64,000 nucleotides of DNA, from positions 27,668,119 through 27,732,118 of the forward strand of contig OV277872.1 in the NCBI GenBank assembly GCA_922989275.2, given 5' to 3'. Of the stretch, positions 58,501 to 64,000 are shown one piece after another (within the stretch, counting starts at the first letter, position 1; every line of letters begins with the position of its first letter). The DNA comes from Gari tellinella. Lineage: Eukaryota; Mollusca; Bivalvia; Cardiida; Psammobiidae. The translations under genes were made by a program, and so were the position numbers. The notes beneath the pieces were generated by a model. The model saw only the letters and a program-made list of their open reading frames with translations. It was not told the origin of the DNA and did no database searches.

Positions 58501-60624
58501 GTTGTGAATATTTAACATAAATAATTTCTATATTCTAGCAGCTGGTAGCTTAAAGCAGGCTGAAAGTAAAGCAGAATGCACCTTGAGGCGCATTCTGCTA
58601 TACTTTCAACCTGCTTTAAGTGGTGACCTTTCTCCAAAACTAGAACAGGCTATGGGGTAAAGGGTTAAGAAACTGCTGTACACTAACTAGTTTTACCGTA
58701 ATAACTTGCAGGGTGTATATTTTCTATTTTAGGTTCACACCGAGCAGATGAATGACAAAGCTATACGTAACCTTCTCTCCCTTATCTGTGATATGTACAA
58801 GGTTGGTATAAATACCTTATCACATCATCCCATAAAAACATTTTTCGTACAAGATCAGCTAAAAAGACGTAAACACCTCATTGCCAACAGGGCTTTGATT
58901 TAAAAAGGACATCTCATTCAGAGAAAGAAAATAATATTCTCCCATTTTCGCTGATGTGGAATAGAGATATTCCCCATGTGGAATGACTCTATCCTCCATA
59001 CCACGTGACGTCTTTTACTGTTTGCCCAGCTTTATCACAAGAGCTGCATGACGCGGGTAACTAAATGACATCATTTCTTATGACGTTACTATAAACAATG
59101 TCGTGTTTGGCGAAAAAAAGTGTAAAGAAACTGCAATTATTTCGTTATTTATGTCATTTTTTAACGTTTAAAATGGGAGAAAAAAATCCACCATTCGTTT
59201 GTTTGATGTAGGATATGAATTTTCTCCCCCTCGGGTCAGAAAATTCACGAAGGGACTCGGAAAGCCCCGCCCCTGCATGAATTTTCTGACCCTCGGGGGA
59301 GAAAATTCCTATCCTACATCAACACTCATGGTGGATTCTTATATTCTTTTTATCCTACTGTGTTTAACCCTTAGCCTGCCACTCACGACTATAGCTCCAT
59401 ATGCAAACAGCTTGGATCCAGATGAGACGCTGAGTAACTCGGCGTCTCATCCGGATCCAAGCTGTTTGACACTCGGACAAGATTTTCAGCAATTTTGAGC
59501 AACTTTGAAGCACTTTGAAACTTGAAGCAGACGAGAAAAATAGCAGACGACAATTTATTTGGTGGGCTAAGGGTTAAGGTAGTGGAAGGGTTATATGAAT
59601 CATATGGTATTTATGCAGAAGAAAAAAAACACACCTTAACCTGCCAATCACAACTTGACTTATATTTATACAATACTCAACCAAACAACAAGGAGAGTAT
59701 TGTTTTAAACATTCGTTTTACGACTTGTGAACTGCTCTCCAGCTCTACACTGAAACAAACAAACAAACAAATTCAACCAAACAACATGGAGAGTATTGTT
59801 TTAAACATTCGTTTTACGATTTGTGAACTACTCTCCGGCTCTACACTGAAACAAACAAACAAACCAACAAAAAAAAAAAAACTCTGTTTTTAATCATGCC
59901 ATTGATCTTTTAATTATTTGACTCATTTTAAAAATGATTTTACAAACTTACTATAACAATTTTATAATCTTGGTAATAATATTGGAAGAATTTCCATGTT
60001 TCCATGCATCTCAATATTGTATCATTTTTATTGTGAATGTAGTTATTTGTATTTCTCGCTTTGTAGGTACATTTATATAATTTCATGTGAAGCGCTTTTG
60101 AACGCACAACTCCTGTGTGAAAAGAGCGCTATATAAATCAGGTATAATAATAATAATAATAATTTGCAAACAGTTTAATTCCAGATCAGATGCTGTAGGT
60201 GGCTTCCTAGTTAGATCCAAACTGTTTGACACTTGTCTTGTCTTTATGTATCAGGGCTCCAGTTAAGAGAGAGTAAATTACACATATCTAACATTTTCTC
60301 ACTTATATTAGCACCAAAACCTATGGTGTTACTACTCATTAGAATCGTCTCTTCGAGACGATTCTAATAAGTTGTGACACCATAGGGTTTAAAGCAGAAA
60401 TAAAGGTTTTAGTTTTTGAAATACTCCCCTTATCTGGGGCTCTCAAAACTTAAATTTAAGGGTTTTAATAGACTAGACTCACGAAGCATAAAGCAGACAA
60501 TATGACGACATGATAAGGGATAATATCTAAACATTCCATCCTTTATATTGTACATTTACAGGGCCCAGTACCAGCTGGTTGTCATAACAGGCACAGTGCA
60601 ACATCCAAGTCCTGGAGGAAATAA
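49393..60624 (+). CDS. GILT-like lysosomal thiol reductase, complete, 7 exons
   Basis: Gamma-interferon-inducible lysosomal thiol reductase family (IFI30/GILT), which reduces protein disulfides in acidic endosomes. Exons 49393-49503, 51353-51538, 53229-53306, 54850-54948, 56215-56361, 58733-58801 and 60562-60624 all join in phase 0 to 250 residues. Seen: signal peptide MKVIAAVVLLCLPLVWG, the CPDC active site at residues 65-68 within LYYESLCPDCKRFI, the family signature CQHGPEECVGNVIQTC (CQHGx2ECx2Nx4C) at 112-127, further paired cysteines, YVPWLVING, and the end MYKGPVPAGC. N-glycosylation sites include NLT, NIT and NFT. Length is typical. A leader exon ending at 48428 and an acceptor at 49379 probably give a spliced 5' UTR. 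Introns are packed with MITEs. Confidence 0.95.
49541..50415 (+). repeat. ~33-bp minisatellite, more than 20 units
   Basis: Unit: GGTCATTTAAGACAGGTG + ACAGCTTAATTGGTG, with alternating GGTGGTCA and GGCAGTCA forms. It lies in GILT intron 1. The unit resembles the AAGACAGGTGGCAGCTTAA stretch inside the F element at 4311, so it may have grown from a MITE piece. Confidence 0.88.
50458..50711 (+). repeat. Family C MITE, diverged
   Basis: TTAACCCTGGTCATCATA to GGAGGAATGAGTTA, with damaged AACAGTGAATACCTATA arms. Confidence 0.7.
50795..50964. repeat. Family C MITE remnant
   Basis: CCCATTTATCCCTGAGACTT, GCAGGAGCCCTCTGATCAGA and CACAAATACACTGTTTG survive. One arm is lost. Confidence 0.55.
50965..51215 (+). 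repeat. Family D MITE
   Basis: TTAACCCTTTCCCACATAG to GGGGAAAGGGTTAA, tip GCGCTTTAAGCGC. GILT intron 1. Confidence 0.86.
51309..51332 (+). other. Possible fragment of GILT exon 2
   Basis: AGACTGTAAGAAGTTTATAA differs by only a few bases from AGACTGTAAAAGGTTTATAA in the exon at 51437. It lies just before the acceptor. This could be chance. Confidence 0.35.
51353..51538 (+). CDS. GILT exon 2 (active site)
   Basis: VFEQCKVNSLRWMDAG to MIPYGNAN, including CPDC. The donor GTAAGT at 51539 is repeated 47 bases downstream by a short tandem duplication. Confidence 0.93.
51505..51597 (+). repeat. 46-47-bp tandem duplication over the GILT exon 2 donor
   Basis: CAACATTACAATGATACCC..GCTAATGTAAGTA is followed by CAACATTACAAAGGTGCCC..GCTCATGTAAGTA. 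It creates a second GTAAGT at 51586. Confidence 0.85.
51600..51940 (+). mobile_element. tRNA-derived SINE, same family as 20848-21195
   Basis: Head CGGCGGTAGTGGCCCAATGG, centre GGAATGTTCTTGAGCAAGAT and GGGGTGAAAATGGGTACC, tail ACTGAAAGTAGACTATAAC and TATATATATTTTTTTT. Confidence 0.82.
52089..52146. repeat. 58-base palindrome
   Basis: AAGTCAAACATACCTGTATT.. and AATACAGGTAGGTTTGACTT. The surrounding TAACTCGATTTAGAATCC resembles subterminal parts of pogo-like elements. Confidence 0.6.
52789..52992 (+). repeat. Family E MITE, full length
   Basis: TTAACCCTTAGCCTGCCACT to GCGGGCTAAGGGTTAA. It has the GAAGCACTTTGAAAC step shared with 59364-59577. Confidence 0.92.
53229..53306 (+). CDS. GILT exon 3 (signature)
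   Basis: EVKSPLWGWKFTCQHGPEEC to VIQ. The donor is GTAAGC, 20 bases before a family A MITE. Confidence 0.94.
53327..53502. repeat. Family A MITE
   Basis: CAGAGCTCCAGTTAAGGGG to CTTAACTGGAGCCC, with a shortened tip (TTAGAGACATTTCTAA). Confidence 0.8.
53564..53812 (+). repeat. Family C MITE, full length
   Basis: TTAACCCTTTGAACCCTAG to GGGAGGAAAGAGTTAA. Almost identical to 10921-11170. Confidence 0.9.
54296..54454 (+). repeat. Family D MITE lacking the hairpin
   Basis: TTAACCCTTTACCACATAG to GGAGTAATGGGTTAA. It shares its last TTAA with the next copy. Confidence 0.8.
54451..54703 (-). repeat. Family D MITE
   Basis: TTAACCCTTTCCCTTATAG to GGGTAAAGGGTTAA. It abuts the previous copy through one TTAA. 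Confidence 0.86.
54730..54776 (+). pseudogene. Broken copy of the GILT exon 4 start
   Basis: TTTTCAGACATATACTTCAC and ACCTATTTCACCATCATACG match TTCTTCAGACGTGTG..ACTTCACC and ACCTATTTCACCTTCATACA at 54843. About 19 bases are missing in between, which breaks the frame. Confidence 0.75.
54850..54948 (+). CDS. GILT exon 4
   Basis: TCAIDLLKNFTTYFTFIHC to SGEA, donor GTAAGT. A broken copy of its start lies 116 bases upstream. Confidence 0.93.
55003..55160. repeat. A-end fragments around a private palindrome
   Basis: ATAGGTGGTTCTCTCGAG (55016) is inverted at 55113-55132. Flanks AGGGCCCCAGAT and GCTCCAGATAAGGGAAG are family A ends. Confidence 0.6.
55295..55480. repeat. Family A MITE, diverged
   Basis: AAGACTCTAGCTAAGGGG to CTCCTTAATCTGA. 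The core is ACTTCTCATTAGAATAATC. Confidence 0.75.
55914..56155 (-). repeat. Family C MITE
   Basis: The left end is eroded, CTCATTCATCCCTGAAAC. Tip GGGCTCCTTTAAGGAGCCC. It ends GTGTTAA. Confidence 0.8.
56215..56361 (+). CDS. GILT exon 5
   Basis: CAKAQGLDWNAIKSCAGG to YVPWLVING, donor GTATGC. Confidence 0.94.
56549..56750 (+). repeat. Family D MITE, short
   Basis: TTAACCCATTACCAAATAG to GGTGTAATGGGTAA. The arms are shortened. Confidence 0.75.
57030..57180 (+). repeat. Family C MITE, right end missing
   Basis: TTAACTCTCTGAACCCTAG, then the full hairpin with tip GGGCTCCTTAGGAGCCC. Confidence 0.8.
57330..57740 (+). repeat. Direct repeat of ~240 bases
   Basis: CATAAACATTTATTGAACAC..GGCTGCAAAAAATCATCATT occurs at 57364 and 57588, followed each time by a D start (CATAGCCTGTTTCTAG). 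Confidence 0.82.
57690..58435 (+). repeat. Family D MITE split at its hairpin tip
   Basis: Left CCATTATTCCATAGCCTG..TAGAATGTGCC, right GGCGTATTCTGCTTTACTT..ATTGGTTAA. The tip TTAA holds the element at 57769. Confidence 0.78.
57769..58256. mobile_element. TTAA-flanked MITE carrying a tRNA-like module, copy 2
   Basis: The ends AGCGACTCGCAACCGGATGG and ATCCGGTTGCGAGCCTCT are flanked by TTAA on both sides. The tRNA-like block is GTCCGTGGTCGAGGCGGTAA (box A) and CACAGGTTCGAATTTTTT (partial box B). Its 3' part is deleted compared with copy 1. Confidence 0.8.
58432..58678 (-). repeat. Family D MITE
   Basis: TTAACCCGTTACCCCATAA to GGGGTAAAGGGTTAA. It is chained to the preceding D copy by one TTAA. 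Confidence 0.84.
58733..58801 (+). CDS. GILT exon 6
   Basis: VHTEQMNDKAIRNLLSLIC then DMYK, donor GTTGGT. Confidence 0.92.
59187..59335. repeat. Palindromic MITE-like element, ~60-base arms
   Basis: CCACCATTCG.., GATGTAGGATATGAATTTTC and CCCCTCGGGTCAGAAAATTC are mirrored by GAATTTTCTGACCCTCGGGG, TATCCTACATCAA and CATGGTGG. The translated open frame across it is not a gene. Confidence 0.75.
59364..59577 (+). repeat. Family E MITE, full length
   Basis: TTAACCCTTAGCCTGCCACT to GGTGGGCTAAGGGTTAA. Differs from 52789-52992 by only a handful of bases. Confidence 0.92.
59676..59868 (+). repeat. 95-base tandem duplication
   Basis: CAACCAAACAACAAGGAGAG and CAACCAAACAACATGGAGAG start two units that share GTTTTAAACATTCGTTTTAC. 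They end in CAAA runs. Confidence 0.85.
60050..60170 (+). repeat. 3' end of a LINE/SINE of the 'GCGCTATATAAAT' type
   Basis: GTGAAGCGCTTTTGAACGC, GAAAAGAGCGCTATATAAAT and a TAATAATAATAA tail, as in CR1/L2-related 3' ends (from memory). Confidence 0.6.
60252..60443. repeat. Family A MITE, full length
   Basis: CAGGGCTCCAGTTAAGAGAG to CTTATCTGGGGCTCT, tip GTCTCTTCGAGAC. Last intron of GILT. Confidence 0.86.
60562..60624 (+). CDS. GILT exon 7 (terminal)
   Basis: GPVPAGCHNRHSATSKSWRK and TAA. AATAAA at 60620 overlaps the stop and may help polyadenylation. Confidence 0.9.
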   Translation, partial: GPVPAGCHNRHSATSKSWRK

Positions 60625-60789
60625 AACCCAAGACAAACTGACATTCCAGACAATAATCCCAAATTATAATACTCAAGCTCTTATCATCCTGTGATAATTT
60701 TTTCTTTAATCAGTTTATAATACTTTGTAAGACTTTTATGTCTAAGATATTGATAAATAGTGTAATATTTTTGTATCTTAAGCATCCAC

Positions 60790-61041
60790 TTGCACCCATT
60801 ACCCCATAGCTTGTTTCTAGTTTTGAAGATAGGTGATCACTAAAAATGGGTTTAAAGTAAAGCAGAATGCACCTTAAGACTCATTCTGCTTTAATTTCAG
60901 ACTGCTTTAAGTTACCATCTGCTAGGATAAATAAAACATTTTATTTGTTACAGATTTATGATTATATAAAACAGGGCTATTTTCTTCAGTGGATGAATAA
61001 ATTAAAGGTGTATAAAAACATATCTATGGAGTAATGGGTTA
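60790..61041 (+). repeat. Family D MITE
   Basis: CACCCATTACCCCATAGC to GGAGTAATGGGTTAA, downstream of GILT. Confidence 0.8.
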
Positions 61042-61325
61042 AAGTGAGCCGACAACTGTGATACTTTTTTCTTGAATTTTATGATTCATGTACAAAGTTA
61101 CTTTTCCATATTGTGAGTTTGTATATCGTGAATAACTCGTCTATTGCAATAGGATGGTGATTTGTATTTCTGTATACACATGTACATGTAATGATGTAGT
61201 CACATGACTTTCAATACATGAAACTTTATCATATAACAGTGAGGCTAATTCTATTCTTTGTTTGTATACATGTTCACCCATCTAGTCATTATCACTTATC
61301 ATGCTAAATGAGTTGTGGCTAACAT

Positions 61326-61394
61326 TTGCAAACAGTTTGGATCGAGATCAGATGCCGCGTAACGCGGCGTCTGATCTCGATCCAAACTGTTTGT
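61326..61394. repeat. E-type hairpin, 68 bases, essentially perfect
   Basis: TTGCAAACAGTTTGGATCG + GATCAGATGCCGCGTAACGC and the exact inverse. The outer ends are not recognised. Confidence 0.8.
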
Positions 61395-61638
61395 CACTTA
61401 TATTCAACATTAGTTCAGATCAAAAATTTGAAATGTTGACAACATTTCAGCAGAAAAAGGGTGCAATAATTGAAGACTTTATGTATAAGAAATATTATAA
61501 TGGAATTAATAAAGATGAGAATTTAAATCATTCTACATGTTTGTGTATTTATATATATTGCCAGTTCAGTCCATGAGAAATGTCTACTCATTAAAGCTCT
61601 CTGCTTTACTTTTGTTCTTCATTTAGCAGTCACCTAAC

Positions 61639-61891
61639 TTAACCCTTACCCCAGAAATACGCCTTTTTACGCCTCTTATTCATTCCTCTACTGAAGAAAA
61701 TAAGTCTTATTTATACAGTCAAGAATATGTGTCATACGAAATACCGGTAGTTTATATATTCTAGATGGTGGCTTAAAGCAGGCTGAAAGTCAAGCAGAAT
61801 GCACCTTAAGGTGCATTCTGCTTATCTTTCAACCTGCTTTAAGTTGTCATCTATCTTTAAACTAGAAACAGGCTATGGGGTAATGGGCTAA
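61639..61891 (-). repeat. Family D MITE
   Basis: TTAACCCTTACCCCAGAAAT to GGGGTAATGGGCTAA, tip GCACCTTAAGGTGC. Confidence 0.84.
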
Positions 61892-61993
61892 GAGATCAAA
61901 AATGCTTCAAGTAGTGGCCATTAAGCACAAGTTTTACATTTATAAATTAATTTCAGTATGCAGACAAACTAATAATATCAATCTTACTATCAA

Positions 61994-62600
61994 TGTTTAG
62001 CTTACGGAGCACAATGTGCTCAAGGTGAGCTACATGTATTAGGATTGCTAGATGTCCTTCATCCACAATTGGTTTGTTTACACTCTAGCAGCTACATATT
62101 TCATTTGATCTTCACAAAACTAGCTGACAATGTTTTCCTTGAAAACATCTAGGTCATGTTTTAATGTGGCTGAAACACTAGCTGGTCACTAGGTCAAATC
62201 ATAGGAAAACCTTGTTGACACTCTAAAGTCTACACATTTCATTGGATCTAAATGACACTTTGTCAACGTGTTTGCCTATATAAAATCTAGACCAAGGGCA
62301 AATGTGGGTCATGTCGAGTCATAAACTAGATCACTAGGTCAAATCATAGAAAAATCTTGATAACACTCTAGAGGCTACAAATCTCATATATTAATGAAAC
62401 TTTATCAAATGTTTGCCTTATTGAAATCTAGCTCAAATTTAAATAAGGTTTATGCTGGGACAAAAACTAGATAAAATGATAGAAAGACCAACATGTAAAC
62501 ACTCTAGAGACAATATATCTAGATTGAATATTGCCCAGGATGAAATCTAGGTCAAGTTTGAAAAGGGTCACCAGCGGTCAAATCATAGAAATATCTTTTA
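61994..62600 (+). mobile_element. AGGTGAGC element, 3' end lost
   Basis: TTTAGCTTACGGAGCACAAT..GCTCAAGGTGAGCTA, then diverged 145-base units with CACTCTAGAGGCTACAAAT. Confidence 0.6.
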
Positions 62601-62649
62601 TTATATGCTTTCGAGTGATATCGAACGTTTCCGCGTGTATTTGCAGAGT

Positions 62650-62707
62650 AAAATACAAGAGTCTGTATCAGCCACCTTGTATCAGCCACTTTGTATTTTA
62701 CTCTGAC
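62650..62707. repeat. Short palindrome
   Basis: AGAGTAAAATACAA and TTGTATTTTACTCT around a duplicated TATCAGCCAC. Confidence 0.6.
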
Positions 62708-62870
62708 CTCGCTTTCGATTTGACGTGACGTCATTTACGTACATGTACGAGTGCCGCGTTTTTCTTTGTGGCATACAAAAAATCTTGTTCTGCTTCAAAC
62801 AAATTTTGGATATGAAATGATTTAAACGACTATTTAGTTTTTTCTTGTTTGTATTCAAGGCATATAATAA

Positions 62871-63042
62871 ACACATCACCAGTTGGCAGTGCGCAACAGA
62901 GTGTTGCATTTAGCTCTCGGCGTTTTTGGCGGAAACAACCGATCAGACTCGCGCCAAGGCGCTCGTCAGATCGGCTATTTCCGCCAAAAACGTCTCGAGC
63001 TAAATACATCACTCTGTATCGCACTGTCAACTGGTAATGTGT
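62871..63042. repeat. 172-base palindrome with ~80-base arms
   Basis: ACACATCACCAGTTGGCAGT, GTTTTTGGCGGAAA and CCGATC are mirrored by GATCGG, TTTCCGCCAAAAACG and ACTGTCAACTGGTAATGTGT around GCGCCAAGGCGC. The open frames on both strands are its translations. Confidence 0.78.
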
Positions 63043-63074
63043 ATGTAGAGGCCACACATCTTTTAATTATTCAT

Positions 63075-63295
63075 TATAACTCTTTCACTCTCATATTATC
63101 ATCTGCTTACAAATTGTTGTCTGCTTTTCTTTCCAAAATTTAAAGTCGTAGTATTGGTATTGTGACTTTAGAAGAAAATAGTAATGAGTGTCAAATAGTT
63201 TGCTCCTATTCAGATGCTGCATTATGCAGTGTCTGATCTACCAAAGTGTTTGCAAATAAAGGTGATTGCACCATTAGTAGTGAAAGAGGTAAAGG
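63075..63295. repeat. Decayed family E relative
   Basis: AACTCTTTCACTCTCATATT at one end and AGTGAAAGAGGTAAAGG at the other, with CAAATAGTTTGCTCC..GATGCTGCATTATGCAG between. Confidence 0.5.
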
Positions 63296-64000
63296 CCTGT
63301 TTTGCAATTGGGAAACCTGAATAAAACCACAGGTACTTGACACATACTTTATTATCTATGAACCCCCTCCCCCCTTAAAAAAAAAAATTTTTTTTTTTTT
63401 TACTATACTTCTATTATAGATACAAGGTAAACAGCGCAATTCAACACCTAGTCTTTACTATCGACTTAAGCTGATGCTAAAATAGACTCGATCGCCGATA
63501 TTCTCTTGTGGTACCCTCGGGAAATGATTAATTTATCAATATCTACTTTTTATTTCATCAAATTCCGTCAAATAACGCCACAGTACGTGAATTATAACGA
63601 AAATAAACATCAAAAAGTTTTATGTCGTTTTCATGGTACATAGCAACGAATGTACATGTAGGGGTGATCTGTTATTTGTCCACAATAAACGGCCTATGCT
63701 ACTGGAACTTTCACCAAATATTATAAATCATCTTTAAATGAAATATTATCAGTTTTATATAATTTACATAGAATGCAAAATTAAAAGAAACTTTACCTGT
63801 TTAATTTTGACCAATGAGATCGCTCCATTCATTCGATTCATTCCGGTATTCAAAATGGCATTGAAAATGAAATGAGTCTTTCACTTGTCAATTTCGTGCC
63901 AAATTACATGTATATTTCATATAGCTGATAGTGAAGAGGGTCATGTTCCGACACAAACGCATTTGCTCTAATGAAATTAGGTGAAAGTTCCAGCCGTAAA
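63296..64000. other. Unassigned window end
   Basis: A10/T13 run at 63379-63401. No exon, repeat end or RNA gene is recognised in the rest. Confidence 0.35.

Noticed and set aside
59199..59893. Open frames of 99 and 123 codons
   Set aside because: The first translates a palindrome and a family E MITE, the second a 95-base tandem duplication with CAAA runs. Neither has a domain.
62552..63143. Cluster of overlapping open frames on both strands
   Set aside because: They mirror each other across the palindrome at 62871-63042.

Overview
This window looks like nuclear DNA of a bivalve mollusc. It is AT-rich. It holds spliced genes with short exons and kilobase introns, and many short inverted-repeat transposons. 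It also carries tRNA-derived SINEs and the 'AGGTGAGC' repeat that I recall from bivalve genomes. The species cannot be fixed from the sequence alone. There are no operons, prokaryotic signals or CRISPR arrays.

Four protein-coding genes can be read. (1) The last two exons of EXT1, a heparan-sulfate polymerase, on + (442-1964). (2) A complete 12-exon epsilon-tubulin gene (TUBE1) on -, from its start codon at 48080 to its stop at 18090, about 30 kb for 487 codons. (3) A two-exon RING-NHL protein gene on + (27762-31661), nested antisense in the 13-kb fifth intron of TUBE1. (4) A complete 7-exon GILT-like thiol reductase gene on + (49393-60624), head-to-head with TUBE1. EXT1 and TUBE1 are convergent across about 16 kb of repeats. 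The genes have no obvious shared pathway: proteoglycan synthesis, centriole/cilium assembly, ubiquitin ligation and lysosomal disulfide reduction.

Most of the remaining sequence is mobile DNA. At least five MITE families have a near-perfect central hairpin. Three of them (called C, D and E here) start CCC, end GGG and are bounded by TTAA, as piggyBac-type elements are. Family A (CAGGGCTCCAGAT ends) and a composite family D2 (CAGGGCTGCCAT ends) look hAT-like. Family B has GGGGCCCGTTTCAT ends, and family F has CAGTAAAACCTC ends. Larger elements are a decayed Tc1 transposon (28121-29699), pogo-like and CAGTAAAG-ended elements (11935-13151, 5935-7175) and five 'AGGTGAGC' elements with internal 145- or 160-bp repeats. 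There are also tRNA-derived SINEs, a 178-bp satellite with dimeric higher-order structure and a roughly 33-bp minisatellite.

The most unusual element is a 355-bp terminal-repeat retrotransposon in miniature at 48738-49092. It has a 4-bp target duplication, a primer-binding site and a polypurine tract. Each LTR carries a tRNA-like Pol III unit (box A, box B, T-run). A second unusual family (44414-44950 and 57769-58256) has TTAA-flanked terminal inverted repeats around another tRNA-like module. Other points of note are nested insertions at the TTAA on MITE hairpin tips, a SINE tail that forms the 3' splice-site tract of a TUBE1 exon, and short duplications of exon pieces in TUBE1 and GILT. One of these, a copy of the TUBE1 last exon, differs almost only at synonymous sites.
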